Notes: generated by a model from the letters alone, not told the origin. A DNA stretch of 49,310 nucleotides from CAZGTQ01 sp964528575 (GCA_964528575.1 CAZGTQ010000412.1:1-49310); one strand, 5' to 3'; shown: positions 1 to 9,193, numbered from the stretch's first letter. Made by a program: numbers and translations.

Positions 1-1091
1 GCGCGCAGGTCCGCGCTCCCGCGCGTGCGCCAGATCCAGCCGTCGAGCACGTAGTGCGTCGCTTGCGGCACCGCGAGCAGGGCGACGAAGAGCGTGACGA
101 GCGCGGACGGCAGCTCCACGTCGATCCCCGGGAACAGCCCCGCGTTCTCGTGCCACACGAGCCGGTCCCAGGTCCACTCCTCGACGTAGCCCGCGAGCCA
201 CAGCGCGCCGAGGAACGCGGCGACGTAGCGCGGGCGGAACAGGCGCGTGATCCAGTCGGTCCGCTCGCGCCGTCGGCTCGACTCGAGCGCGTGCACGACC
301 GCGAGGTACGGCACGCCGTGCGAGAGCACGTTGAACGCCGTGAACGCGACGTCGCTGTCGAGCAGCACGATGCCGCCGTACCACGCGATCCACGTCGTCG
401 CCTGGATCTGCAGCTTCGCCTGGTTGACGCCGAGCCCGCTCGCTGCGCGCCACACCTGGCGCGCGACGTAGACCGCGACGATCGTCCAGTGCACGACGTG
501 GCCGACGTCCGCGGCCGCCGGCGGGACGCCCGCGGCGAAGTCGCCTTCGAGGAACCACACGAACGCGCGCGGCAGGCTCGCGTGCCAGTAGAGCAGCGGG
601 AAGAGCGTCGCGTTGTAGATCGCGACCTCGTCGAGCACGCGGTCGAGCCGGCCGCTCTCGCCCGCCTTGCGCCGCGCGTACGCGACCCAGCCCCACTGCT
701 GGCGCACGAAGTGGAACGCGGCGAGGTACGCGAGCACGCGCCAGAACAGCATCGGCGACGTCCCGTGCAACGCGACGCCGGCGCCGAGGCACGCGAGCGG
801 CACGCCGAGATAGAGCGCGGGCCGGCGGCGCAGCTCGCGCGGATCGAGATAGACGCGGAACGCCGTCGCGTACACGTGCGCCACGTCGCAGCCGACGATC
901 AACAGCGCGAACGCCCACGGCGGCACCGGCGCGTGCAGCCAGCCGTCGGCCCACGCGAAAGCGACGAAGGCGCCGGCGACGAGGATCGGGCCCGTGAAGA
1001 TCGCCGCGTCGGCGCGCGGGCCGAGGATCCAGCCCGGCCGCAGGGCGCGCTCCGCCGTCCGCGCGTGCAGCGTCGCGGCGCAGTCGCTCAT
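1..1091 (-). CDS. Multi-spanning membrane protein, C-terminus cut by window edge
   Basis: The frame is open to the left edge, so about 363 N-terminal residues are present and the stop lies outside the window. The ATG at 1091 overlaps the stop of the upstream amine-oxidase-like gene by four bases (ATGA), which points to translational coupling. The protein has a short polar N-terminus and then several hydrophobic segments with many Trp, Tyr and His residues. Visible motifs are FHFVRQQWGWVAY, SHGVPYLAVVHALE and, near the break, HYVLDGWIWR. The conserved-looking His and Trp positions within the membrane suggest a cofactor- or substrate-binding membrane protein, but I cannot name a family. Context suggests it works with the exported flavoenzyme encoded just upstream. 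Confidence 0.8.
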   Translation of the reverse strand, partial: MSDCAATLHARTAERALRPGWILGPRADAAIFTGPILVAGAFVAFAWADGWLHAPVPPWAFALLIVGCDVAHVYATAFRVYLDPRELRRRPALYLGVPLACLGAGVALHGTSPMLFWRVLAYLAAFHFVRQQWGWVAYARRKAGESGRLDRVLDEVAIYNATLFPLLYWHASLPRAFVWFLEGDFAAGVPPAAADVGHVVHWTIVAVYVARQVWRAASGLGVNQAKLQIQATTWIAWYGGIVLLDSDVAFTAFNVLSHGVPYLAVVHALESSRRRERTDWITRLFRPRYVAAFLGALWLAGYVEEWTWDRLVWHENAGLFPGIDVELPSALVTLFVALLAVPQATHYVLDGWIWRTRGSADLR

Positions 1092-2707
1092 CCCAGCAGG
1101 CTCTCGACGTCGTGCCCGCGCGCGGCGAGCACCTCTTCGGCGGCGCGCGTGCCGGCCCAGTGCGCTTCCTCGAAGATCGGCAGGCCGCCGAGGTCCGAGT
1201 GCGCGAAGTGCACGCGTCCGAGCGGTCGCGCCGCGCGCTGCCGCTCCTCGCCCCACACGAACCCCGGGACGGGCTTCACCATCGCGTGTCCCCAGCGCCA
1301 CACGTCGATGCGCGTGACGAGCTCGTCGATGCCGGGGTGCGCGTAGCGCAGGTCGTCGAGCACGAGGTCGCGCCACTGCGCCCACGTCCGCGCGAGGACC
1401 TCGCGCCGCGCGCGCGCCTCGTCGGGGTCGACGATCGGCCAGTACCACGTCCACACCGTGTCGCGCTCCGCGCGGTCGAGCTGGTGCGTCGCGTCGACGT
1501 ACCCGAGCGCGTCGCTGCGCCGGATCACGTTGTCCCAGGCCGGCGGGCAGCCGCGCGACGGCGGCTGCTCGACGAGGTGCAGGTTCGCGACGACCCAGAC
1601 GCCGTAGTGGAACGAGCGGCGGTCCTCGCGCGCGGGATCCTCGGCGAGCAGGCGGGCGTTGACGTACTGCGGGAGAGCGAGGATCGCGTGCTCGGCGACG
1701 ATCGTGCGCAGAGCGCCGGACGCGACGTCGAGCACGTCGACCTCGACGCGGTCGTCCGCCGCGCGCACCGCCGTCGCGAGCCGGCCCGTGCGCGCGCGCT
1801 CGCCGACGTCGCCGAGCAGCTTGTCGACCAGGAAGCGGTTCCCGTCGGGCCACGTCATGAACTCGCCCGACTCCGCCGTGCCCGGGATCGTGCGCGCGGT
1901 GAAGTAGTGCAAGAGCGCCCACGCCGACGTGTCCTCGAGCCGCGCCCCGTAGTCGTCGCGCGTCGCGTGCTCGAGGTACCAGCGCGCTCCCTCGCTCTCC
2001 AGCGCGTGTCCCATCGCCCAGTAGTTCCCGTTGATCTGGTCGAGCCGCCGCTCGAGCACCGACGAGCTCGCGACCGGCAGGTCGAACGGCCGTCGCCCGT
2101 CGAGCCCGGGCCGGTTCGCGTCCGCCAGGAGCCGCTCGAGCCGCGCGAGCTCCTCGCGCTCGCGCTCGCTCGCGCCGACCGACGGCCACAGCCCCTCGTC
2201 CCAGGCGCCGAGCGCGTAGAGGCGCTCCTGCGGCGCGCGCACGAGGTGGGCGCGGTCGACGAGCGCGCGTCCGTCGTCCGCGTAGCCCTGCACGAGCCCC
2301 GCGTCCTCGAGGAAAGCGCACAGCGCGCGTTGCTCGCCGCGCGGCACCGGCAGGTAGTGCGCGCCCCACGGGTGCGCGAGCCCGTTCAGCGTGCCGCCGC
2401 GCGCGGTCCCGCCGCACGTGTCGCCGAGCTCGACGAGCGCGAAGTCGTCGAAGCCGGCGCGGCGCAGGCGCCACGCGGCGGAGAGCCCCGCGACGCCGCC
2501 GCCGACGATCAACACGCGCGCTCGCTCGGTCCCGCCGGGGGCGCCGTTGAGCGCGCCGTCGCGCCAGCGGTGCGCGATGCGGTGCTCCTCGTCGACGATG
2601 CGCCCCTCGATCGGCGGGCGCGCGCGGCCCCCGCAGGCGGGGAGCGCGGCGCCGAGCCCGAGCGCGGCGCCCGCGCGCAGGATCTCGCGACGCGACGGGC
2701 CTGTCAT
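1088..2707 (-). CDS. Tat-exported FAD-dependent amine-oxidase-like lipoprotein
   Basis: The 539-residue protein opens with a twin-arginine signal (SRREILRAGAALGLG) ending in ALPAC at Cys25. It is therefore probably exported folded, with its flavin, and may be lipidated. The Rossmann FAD motif IVGGGVAGLSAAW covers about residues 67-79 and is followed by the acidic adenosine-binding end of strand 2 (FALVELGD). The C-terminus (VHFAHSDLGGLPIFEEAHWAG) resembles the FAD-contacting C-terminal motif of the flavin monoamine oxidase and phytoene desaturase superfamily. The ATG at 2707 is chosen because it gives the complete signal peptide. The substrate is unknown; amine, polyamine or another reduced compound are possible. 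The downstream membrane gene overlaps its stop and may be an electron acceptor or anchor. Confidence 0.85.
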   Translation of the reverse strand: MTGPSRREILRAGAALGLGAALPACGGRARPPIEGRIVDEEHRIAHRWRDGALNGAPGGTERARVLIVGGGVAGLSAAWRLRRAGFDDFALVELGDTCGGTARGGTLNGLAHPWGAHYLPVPRGEQRALCAFLEDAGLVQGYADDGRALVDRAHLVRAPQERLYALGAWDEGLWPSVGASEREREELARLERLLADANRPGLDGRRPFDLPVASSSVLERRLDQINGNYWAMGHALESEGARWYLEHATRDDYGARLEDTSAWALLHYFTARTIPGTAESGEFMTWPDGNRFLVDKLLGDVGERARTGRLATAVRAADDRVEVDVLDVASGALRTIVAEHAILALPQYVNARLLAEDPAREDRRSFHYGVWVVANLHLVEQPPSRGCPPAWDNVIRRSDALGYVDATHQLDRAERDTVWTWYWPIVDPDEARARREVLARTWAQWRDLVLDDLRYAHPGIDELVTRIDVWRWGHAMVKPVPGFVWGEERQRAARPLGRVHFAHSDLGGLPIFEEAHWAGTRAAEEVLAARGHDVESLLG

Positions 2708-2760
2708 GCGCCCGAAGGTACGCGCGTCGGCGCAAGTCGGCGCAGGCGTTTTTGCGGCTC

Positions 2761-4785
2761 TTACGTGCGCGCGCCGGTCGCTGCCCGACCGGCGGCCCGA
2801 CCGATGGTCCGACCGGCGGCAGCTCGCGACGAATAGCGCGCACGCTCGTGCTCGTTCGTCGCGGCGCGCAGCGCGGCCAAGCGCGCGTCCGGCAGCCGGC
2901 ACGCGCGGGCGCGCGCGAGCAGCTCCCGCGGCGTCTCGCCCGGCTCGAGCGCGAGGCCGCAGCGGCGCACGGCCAGCGCGTAGCGGCGCGCCTCGGCGGG
3001 AATTCCGCGCAGGCGCCGCACGCGCGCGAGCGCGAGGCACAGGACGAGCGCGCTCCCGGCGAGGGCGGCGGACAGCGGGTTCGCGCGCAGCCACGCCCAC
3101 GAGCGGCCCGGCAGCGTGCGCGCCCACGCGAGCACCTCGTCACGCCGGCCGCCGTTGAAGCTGACGAGCTCCGCCCACGCATCGGAGAGCGCCGCGACGC
3201 CGCGCGACCACGGCGAGGGCCCCTCGTCGAGCGCCGGCGCGGGGCTCGCGTCGACCGCGTACCAGCCGCCGCGGGGGTCCAGCACCTCGACCCACGCGTG
3301 CGCGTGCCGGCGCCGCACGGTGAGCTTCTTGCCCGCGTCGTCCCACTCGGCGCTGCGATAGCCCGTGACGACCCGGCACGCGATGCCGCGGCTGCGCAGC
3401 ATCGTCGCGAGCGCCGACGCGAACAGCTCGCAGTGGCCGCCAGCGCCGTCGAGGAACTCGCGCAGCGTCGCCGCCGCGCCGGGGCGCCCGGCCGCGACGT
3501 AGCTGCGCGTCGACTCGAGGTGCGCGCGCAACCGCGCGACGATCTCGTGCTGCTCGGCGTCGTCGTCGAGGCCCCGCGTCGCGCGCGTCGCGAGCTCGGC
3601 CGCGTCGCGCGTCGTCGCCGTCGACGCGAGCTCGACGTACGGCGCGAGCTCGTCGGGCACGGCCGTGGGCGTCGCGCCGCCGAGCTCCGGCGCCTCGGCC
3701 TCGAAGCCGAGGCGGAAGCCGACGGGGCCGCGCGCGAAGCGATGACCGTCGCGCCGCAGCGTGCCGTCGGGCCAGATCTGGAGCATGTGCTCGCGCAGCC
3801 CGTCGCGCAGCGTCAGCAGGTCCGCCGAGAGCGGAGCGAACAGGTGCTCGGACGAGTCGTCGACGTGCTCGACGATCACGCGCGCGCCCGCGCCGGGCTC
3901 GGCGTCGCGCAGGCGCATCCACACGGGCTCGTCGACCGCGCGCCGCCAGCGGAGCGGATCGGGCGCGATCGCGAGGCCGTCGTTGTTGAACGCGCGCCAC
4001 TCGCCGCCGTTCGTGCGGCCGAGCGTCGCGCCGCGCCACAGCTCGGGCACGTCGAGCGGGCCGCCGCGCTCGAGCGTCACGCGGAAGACGACTTCGTCGC
4101 TCGCGCTCGCGAGCCCACCCTTGCCGACGGTGAGCTCGTCGGTGAAGCCGATCTCGAGCGCCCCGCCCGACGCCTGGAACGAGAGCTCGCCCTGAAGGAA
4201 GCCCTTGCGGTGGAAGTCGCGCGGCCAAGCGACGAACGCGAGCACGGTGAGCGCGACGATCACGGACGCGCGCGCGAGGCCCTGGCGCAGGATCTGCAGC
4301 GTCGCGTGGCGCGGGACGTCACCGCCGCCGCGGGTCACGCACAGGAGCTGCAGGCCGACGACGAGCAGCGGCGCGAACACCACGAACGCGACGGAGAACG
4401 CGAGGTCGCGGCTCAAGAAGCCCGTGACGAGCGCGATCAGGAACGAGTTGAGGAACAGCAGGTCGGGCGGCTGGTCCTCGCGCAAGTTGTTGAGCAGGTG
4501 CACCTGGCACAGCGCGGCGAGCAGGAGGCCGTCCTGGAGCACGTAGCGCAGCTCTTCGCCCATCGCGTGGCGGCCGAGCGCCGCGAACACGGCGAGCAGG
4601 GACACGTTCCAGAGCGCGCGGTACACGAGCTTCGCGCGCAGCGGCGCGAGCAGCGGCGCGAGCAGCGTGAGCACGTAGAGCGGCACGAGCCACCCGATGC
4701 TCGTCGCCTGGGTCATCTGCACGAAGACGAGGTTGACGAGCACGAGCCCGTACATGCACGCCTGGAGGAGGGCCCGCGCGCTCAC
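2761..4785 (-). CDS. Membrane transglutaminase-like protease/ligase (TgpA-type)
   Basis: This 674-residue protein starts with a GTG that overlaps the stop of the DUF58 gene (GTGA at 4782-4785). The first ~190 residues hold about six hydrophobic helices. A periplasmic region follows, carrying a transglutaminase-core domain with Cys452 (GGHCELFASAL), His496 (HAHAWVEV) and Asp512 (YAVDASP) in the order of the papain-like triad. One more transmembrane helix (SAALAGSALVLCLALARV) and a basic cytoplasmic tail follow. The architecture matches the TgpA/DUF3488-transglutaminase family usually encoded with MoxR and DUF58 genes, as here. These proteins act at the cell envelope, but their substrate is not established and cannot be read from the sequence. 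Confidence 0.9.
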   Translation of the reverse strand: MSARALLQACMYGLVLVNLVFVQMTQATSIGWLVPLYVLTLLAPLLAPLRAKLVYRALWNVSLLAVFAALGRHAMGEELRYVLQDGLLLAALCQVHLLNNLREDQPPDLLFLNSFLIALVTGFLSRDLAFSVAFVVFAPLLVVGLQLLCVTRGGGDVPRHATLQILRQGLARASVIVALTVLAFVAWPRDFHRKGFLQGELSFQASGGALEIGFTDELTVGKGGLASASDEVVFRVTLERGGPLDVPELWRGATLGRTNGGEWRAFNNDGLAIAPDPLRWRRAVDEPVWMRLRDAEPGAGARVIVEHVDDSSEHLFAPLSADLLTLRDGLREHMLQIWPDGTLRRDGHRFARGPVGFRLGFEAEAPELGGATPTAVPDELAPYVELASTATTRDAAELATRATRGLDDDAEQHEIVARLRAHLESTRSYVAAGRPGAAATLREFLDGAGGHCELFASALATMLRSRGIACRVVTGYRSAEWDDAGKKLTVRRRHAHAWVEVLDPRGGWYAVDASPAPALDEGPSPWSRGVAALSDAWAELVSFNGGRRDEVLAWARTLPGRSWAWLRANPLSAALAGSALVLCLALARVRRLRGIPAEARRYALAVRRCGLALEPGETPRELLARARACRLPDARLAALRAATNEHERARYSSRAAAGRTIGRAAGRAATGART

Positions 4786-5759
4786 GCCCGGCCTCCCGTC
4801 GCGGCGAGCAACGCCTGCGGCAGGCGCGTGACGCCCGGCGACTTGGGCGGCGGCGGCGGACCCTGCGCGTCGAGCGCGCCGGCGCCCGCGAGGAAGCGCA
4901 ACGCCCGGGCCCAGGGCTCGTGGCCGTCGCCGTAGGTCGCGTCGAGCCCCTGGCTCGCGATCGCCAGCAGCTCCTTGTTCTCCCGCGCGAGCGCGACCAT
5001 CGCGCTGGCGACGGCGAGCGCGCGCTCGAGCGTCGCCTCGTCGCAGCGCCGGTCGATGACGACCTCGAGCCCCTCGCCCCCGCCGCCCTCCCATTCGCGT
5101 ACGACGAGCGAGCCGCGCCGCGCGCTCGCGCGCCAGTGCACGCCGCGCAGCTCCTCGCCCGTGCGGTGGTCGCGCAGCCCGGCCGGCTGGAGGACGCCGG
5201 GCCCGCTCGCGCGCTCGCCCAGCATCTCGGCCAGCGCCTCGGCGCGCGAGCGCGCGTCGACGAGCTCCGCGGGGCGCGGGAACACGACGACGTCGACGTC
5301 CGCGGCGAGCGTCCGCCGGGCGACGAGCAGGCCGAACGGGAACGTCGACGAGACCGTTGCGCGGCGCAGCGCGTGCACCCCGCGCGGCAGCGTGCCGAGC
5401 GGGACGGCGAGCTCCGCTTCGCCATCGACGACGGCGACCTGCGCGGATGCCCGCGTTCCGTCCGCGAGCTCGAGCTCGACGACGATGCCGAAGCGCGCGC
5501 GCCCCGGCGCGACGATCCGCGCGCGCACCGCGGCCGCAGCGCCCGCCGGCACGGGCTCGGGCTGGCGGAGCTCGGCGGAGATGCCGGCGAAGTTGCGGTG
5601 CGTCCCGACCGCGCAGACGATCCACTGCAGCGTCAGGAACGCGAGCAGCAGGAAGAAGAGGTTCGAGTACGGCGCCGCGAAGTAGGTCGTGACGATCGCG
5701 GTGTAGAACACCGCCGCCTTGATGCCGAACCGGGTCAGCCGCACGATACGCCGGGGCAT
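4782..5759 (-). CDS. DUF58 domain protein
   Basis: The 325-residue protein has two N-terminal membrane helices (about residues 14-50, including YSNLFFLLLAFLTLQWIV), then a beta-rich segment. The DUF58 signature follows: GLRDHRTGEELRGVHW and then SARRGSLVVREWE, in which the family's usual R...G-D/E-x-x-R-x-(I/V)-H-W pattern is preserved. A von-Willebrand-like fold is expected in the C-terminal half. The ATG at 5759 lies 11 bases after the moxR stop; a GTG one codon upstream is an alternative start. Proteins of this family are partners of MoxR AAA+ ATPases, probably in maturation of envelope or metal-binding protein complexes. The precise role here is unknown. Confidence 0.9.
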   Translation of the reverse strand: MPRRIVRLTRFGIKAAVFYTAIVTTYFAAPYSNLFFLLLAFLTLQWIVCAVGTHRNFAGISAELRQPEPVPAGAAAAVRARIVAPGRARFGIVVELELADGTRASAQVAVVDGEAELAVPLGTLPRGVHALRRATVSSTFPFGLLVARRTLAADVDVVVFPRPAELVDARSRAEALAEMLGERASGPGVLQPAGLRDHRTGEELRGVHWRASARRGSLVVREWEGGGGEGLEVVIDRRCDEATLERALAVASAMVALARENKELLAIASQGLDATYGDGHEPWARALRFLAGAGALDAQGPPPPPKSPGVTRLPQALLAATGGRA

Positions 5760-5770
5760 CACGCGACCGG

Positions 5771-6772
5771 CTAGAGCTCGACCGGGACGCTCGCGACCAC
5801 CTCGTCGATGAGCGCGCGCGCGTCGCCGCCGCCCGCGAGGAAGACCCGGTGCCCGAGCACCGGACGCGCGAGCGCCTTCAGGTCGTCGGGCAGGACGTAC
5901 GAGCGGCCGTCGAGCAGCGCACGCGCCTTGCCGGCGCGCAGCCACGACATACCCGCGCGCGGGCTGACGCCGAGCGCGACGGCGTCGTGCTCGCGCGTCG
6001 CGTGTACGACGCGGTAGGCGTATTCGGCGAGCGGTCCGCTGACGGCGACGGCGGGGACCGCGCTCATCAGCTCGAGCAGTTGCAGCCGCGACAGCACGGG
6101 CTCGAGCGCGGCGAACGCGTCCTCGGGCGGCTCCTCGACGTAGAGGCGACGCTCTTCCTCGGCGGTCGGGTAGGTGAGCTCGACGCGGACGAGGAAGCGG
6201 TCGAGCGCGGCCTCGGGGATCGGGAACGTGCCGTGGAACTCGATCGGGTTGCGCGTCGCGAGTACGAGGAACGGGTCGCCGAGCCGGTGCGCTTCGCCGT
6301 CGACGGACGCGTAGCCCTCTTCCATCGCCTCGAGCAGGCACGAGAGCGTGCGCGAGCTCGTCCGGTTGACCTCGTCGGCGAGCACGACGTTCGCGAACAG
6401 CGGCCCGCGCATGAACTCGAACCGCTGCTCGTCCGGCCGCCACACCGACGACCCGACGATGTCCGACGGCATCAGGTCGTTCGTGAACTGGATGCGCTTG
6501 AAGTCGCAGTCGAGGCAGCGCGCCAGCGTCCGGGTGAGCAACGTTTTCCCGGTCCCCGGGATGCCCTCGACGAGCACGTGCCCCCGCGCGAGCAGCGCCA
6601 CCAGGATCGGCTCGAGCACTTCGTCGGGGACCGAGACGACGCGGCGGACCAGCTGCCGCAGGTCCTGCGCGTGCTCGTGAACCCGCCGCGTGCGGGCCTC
6701 CTGGATCGTGGTCGCGGCCAAGCTCGGCTCCTCCGGGACGGGGCGGGAACGGGGGCGGGTGTCCCTCTTCAT
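5771..6772 (-). CDS. MoxR-family AAA+ ATPase
   Basis: The 333-residue protein is a complete MoxR-type ATPase. Visible motifs are Walker A GIPGTGKT at residues 70-77, Walker B LADEVNR from residue 131, sensor 1 ATRNP at 172-176, and the arginine-finger region AALDRFLVRVEL. The family works as a chaperone-like ATPase that remodels or inserts cofactors into partner proteins carrying VWA or DUF58 domains, and the adjacent DUF58 gene fits that. It is the first gene of a leftward set moxR-DUF58-transglutaminase and starts 73 bases from the divergent M50-like gene, so its promoter should lie in that gap. I could not see a convincing -35/-10 pair there. Confidence 0.95.
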   Translation of the reverse strand: MKRDTRPRSRPVPEEPSLAATTIQEARTRRVHEHAQDLRQLVRRVVSVPDEVLEPILVALLARGHVLVEGIPGTGKTLLTRTLARCLDCDFKRIQFTNDLMPSDIVGSSVWRPDEQRFEFMRGPLFANVVLADEVNRTSSRTLSCLLEAMEEGYASVDGEAHRLGDPFLVLATRNPIEFHGTFPIPEAALDRFLVRVELTYPTAEEERRLYVEEPPEDAFAALEPVLSRLQLLELMSAVPAVAVSGPLAEYAYRVVHATREHDAVALGVSPRAGMSWLRAGKARALLDGRSYVLPDDLKALARPVLGHRVFLAGGGDARALIDEVVASVPVEL

Positions 6773-6845
6773 CGGCCGCGTGGGGGGGCGGACTGTTGGG
6801 CTCGACGCTCACGCGAGGGCCGCCGGCGTGCCGATGTTCCTGGCC

Positions 6846-7424
6846 ATGACCGACGCGGACAGCTATTGGGTCGCGGAGCGCGAGAGGGCCACCGACTGGT
6901 GCCGGGAGCGGTCCGCCGTCGTGCGGATTCCGCTGTTGCTGTGGCTGGGAGCGATCCTCGTCTATCTGTGGAGCGATCCGCCGCAGCGCGGGCTGTTCGA
7001 CTGGCCCAACCTGTTCTCGGGCATCAATCTCGGCATCCACGAGCTCGGTCACGTCATCTGCGCGCCCTTCGGAGCGTTCCTCGGGATCCTGGGCGGGAGC
7101 CTCGTGCAGTGCCTCGCTCCGCTCGCCGGGATGCTCTGCATGCACCGCCAGTCGGACTACTTCGGCCTCGCCGTCTGCGGCGGCTGGCTCGCGACGAACC
7201 TCTTCGGCGTCGGGACCTACATGGCGGACGCGCGAGCGCAGGAGCTGCCGCTGGTGTCGCCGTTCTCCGGCCACCCGCTCCACGACTGGAACTTCCTGTG
7301 CACGCGCCTCGGCTGGCTCGACGCGTGCGAGGAGCTCGGCTTCGCGGTGAAGCTCTTCGCCACGGTGGTGATGGTCGCTTCGATCGCCTTCGGCTCGTGG
7401 CTCGCGTGGAAGATGGTGCGGTAG
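6846..7424 (+). CDS. Small HELGH membrane metalloprotease-like protein
   Basis: The predicted 192-residue protein has three or four hydrophobic helices. The zinc-protease motif HELGH lies at residues 65-69 inside a hydrophobic stretch. A possible third metal ligand is the Asp in HPLHDWN (about residue 147), where site-2 proteases have a distal Asp. This fits an M50-like intramembrane metalloprotease, though it is short and lacks PDZ or CBS domains. ATG at 6834 (MFLAMTD) is an alternative start; neither has a clear Shine-Dalgarno sequence. It stands alone on this strand, converging on the polyamine cluster and diverging from moxR. The substrate is unknown and proteolytic activity is an inference. 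Confidence 0.75.
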   Translation: MTDADSYWVAERERATDWCRERSAVVRIPLLLWLGAILVYLWSDPPQRGLFDWPNLFSGINLGIHELGHVICAPFGAFLGILGGSLVQCLAPLAGMLCMHRQSDYFGLAVCGGWLATNLFGVGTYMADARAQELPLVSPFSGHPLHDWNFLCTRLGWLDACEELGFAVKLFATVVMVASIAFGSWLAWKMVR

Positions 7425-7445
7425 GGGAGCGCCCTGGCCGAGCGC

Positions 7446-8936
7446 CTATGCGCCCAGCTCGGCCTCGTAGTAGCGCACGAGCTGCTGCGTGTTCAGGTGG
7501 TTCGGCTCGACGTCGAGCGGCAGCACGTCCGCCGGCAGCTCGAACAGCGTCGGCAGGAACCGCGGCGTGAGGAAGCGGCATCCGGGCGGGACGCTCGACG
7601 GCACGTCGAACGTGCGCTTCGCCGCGAGCATGAAGCCCCATTCGCCGAAGCTCGGGACGCCGGCGCGGTACGGGCGCACCTGCCAGCCCGACGCCTCGAG
7701 CGTGCGCGCGATGCACCAGTAGCTGCGCGGCGCCTGGCGCGGGTTCGTGCTCTGGATCGCGACCGCGCCGTCGGGGGCCACGCGCGCGAAGAGACGCTCG
7801 TAGAACGTCGTCGTGTAGAGCTTGCCGAGCGAGAACGAGTGCGGATCGGGGAAGTCGACGATCACGACGTCCCACGTGCGCGTGTCGCGCGCGATCCAGC
7901 CCATCGCGTCGTCGTTCTCGACCGTGACGCGCGGGTCGGAGAGCGCATCGCCGTTCAGCTCGACGAGCGGCGGGAACTCGCGCGCGAGCGTCGTGATCGC
8001 CTCGTCGAGATCTACCAGCGTCACGCGCTCCACCGCGTCGTGCTTCAGGACCTCGCGCACCGCCAGGCCGTCGCCGCCGCCGAGGACGAGCACGCGGCGC
8101 GGCTCCGCGACGATCGCGAAAGCGGGGTGCACGAGCGCCTCGTGGTAGCGGTACTCGTCGCCGCTCGAGAACTGGAGCGCGCCCGACAGGAAGAGCTGGA
8201 AGTCGCGCGGCGAGCGCGTGACGACGATGCGCTGGTACGGGCTCGTCCGCGCGTACACGACGTCGTTCGCGTACAGCTCGTGCTCGGACAGGTCCGAGAG
8301 CTGGCGCGCGAAGCCGAAGCCGCCGAGCAGAGCCGCGACGACGAGCGCCGCCGACACGCGCAACGTCGACGGATGGCGGATGCGCACGCGGAACAGGGAG
8401 ATGCTCCACCAGCCGACGACCGCGTTCACCAAGCCGAGGAGCAGCGCCGAGCGGTCGAGGCCGAGGCGCGGCACGAGCACGAGCGGGAAGACGAGCGCGA
8501 TCGCGAGCGCGCCGACGTAGTCGAACGTCAGAACCTGCGCGACGAGGTCCTTGAAGTCGAGCTCGTCCTTGAGGATGCGCAGGAGCAGCGGGATCTCGAT
8601 GCCGACCAGCGTGCCGATGACGAGGATCGTCCCGTAGAGCGTGGGGCGGAACCACAGCTCGCTCGCGAAGGCGAGCGAGAGCAGGATCGCGGAGAAGCCG
8701 CCCACCAGCGCGACGCCGAGCTCGACGTGCACGAAGCGCTCGACGAGATCGTCCCCGACGAACTTCGAGAGGTACGAGCCGATGCCGAGCGCGAAGAGGT
8801 AGATCCCGATCGTCAGCGAGAACTGCGTGACCGAATCGCCGAGCAGGTACGACGACACCGATCCCGCGATGAGCTGGTAGCCCAGCCCGCACGCCGAAAT
8901 GACGAAGACCGTCAGGAACGCGAGCCGCAGCTTCAT
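7446..8936 (-). CDS. speE: Membrane-anchored spermidine synthase-like aminopropyltransferase
   Basis: This 496-residue protein has about seven transmembrane helices in residues 1-210, followed by a cytosolic spermidine-synthase fold. The nucleotide-binding loop VLVLGGGDG is at 282-290, the acidic LVDLDE segment near 308-312 should bind the decarboxylated AdoMet side, and the catalytic region VIVDFPDPH carries Asp361 and Asp364. The family transfers an aminopropyl group from decarboxylated AdoMet to an amine. The membrane domain suggests a membrane-bound or membrane-delivered acceptor instead of free putrescine. Its start overlaps the DUF350 stop (ATGA at 8933-8936). An AdoMet decarboxylase in the same gene run would supply the donor. 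The acceptor cannot be deduced. Confidence 0.9.
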   Translation of the reverse strand: MKLRLAFLTVFVISACGLGYQLIAGSVSSYLLGDSVTQFSLTIGIYLFALGIGSYLSKFVGDDLVERFVHVELGVALVGGFSAILLSLAFASELWFRPTLYGTILVIGTLVGIEIPLLLRILKDELDFKDLVAQVLTFDYVGALAIALVFPLVLVPRLGLDRSALLLGLVNAVVGWWSISLFRVRIRHPSTLRVSAALVVAALLGGFGFARQLSDLSEHELYANDVVYARTSPYQRIVVTRSPRDFQLFLSGALQFSSGDEYRYHEALVHPAFAIVAEPRRVLVLGGGDGLAVREVLKHDAVERVTLVDLDEAITTLAREFPPLVELNGDALSDPRVTVENDDAMGWIARDTRTWDVVIVDFPDPHSFSLGKLYTTTFYERLFARVAPDGAVAIQSTNPRQAPRSYWCIARTLEASGWQVRPYRAGVPSFGEWGFMLAAKRTFDVPSSVPPGCRFLTPRFLPTLFELPADVLPLDVEPNHLNTQQLVRYYEAELGA

Positions 8937-9166
8937 CCCTTCGCGACGGCCGCGATGATGATCGCGAGCCCGACCACGATCGAGCCGATCACGATCGCGG
9001 CCGCGACGTTGTGATCCTCCTCGATCTCCTTGTGCATCGAGTACGGCGTCACGCGCTCGAGCAGCCAGATCCCGGCCAGCAAGAGCACGATCCCGACGAC
9101 GCCGATCACGACGGTCGTGATCAGCGGCACGACGAGCCTCTGGGTCCAGTCGATCTCCGCCAGCAT
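8933..9166 (-). CDS. DUF350 (UPF0719) membrane protein
   Basis: The 77-residue protein consists of two hydrophobic helices (VVPLITTVVIGVVGIVLLLAG and VAAAIVIGSIVVGLAIII) joined by a short polar loop containing TPYSMHKEIEEDHN. The length, two-helix layout and D/E-x-x-N-x-A-x-A pattern entering the second helix match the DUF350 family. Its function is not known. DUF350 proteins recur beside aminopropyltransferase and glutathionylspermidine-synthase-like genes (E. coli YjfL sits near YjfC). Here it lies between the 63-residue membrane peptide and the aminopropyltransferase, whose start overlaps its stop. That suggests the two products are made in stoichiometric amounts. Confidence 0.88.
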   Translation of the reverse strand: MLAEIDWTQRLVVPLITTVVIGVVGIVLLLAGIWLLERVTPYSMHKEIEEDHNVAAAIVIGSIVVGLAIIIAAVAKG

Positions 9167-9193
9167 GCGTTCGTTCTCCTCTCGTCGACGCGG

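Noticed and set aside
2752..4935. Very long open frames on the opposite strand of real genes (this 727-codon Arg/Glu-rich frame is an example; similar ones run across the flagellar region).
   Set aside because: They are shadows of high G+C coding sequence: composition is Arg/Ala/Pro-rich with no domains, and the other strand has recognised genes over the same stretch.
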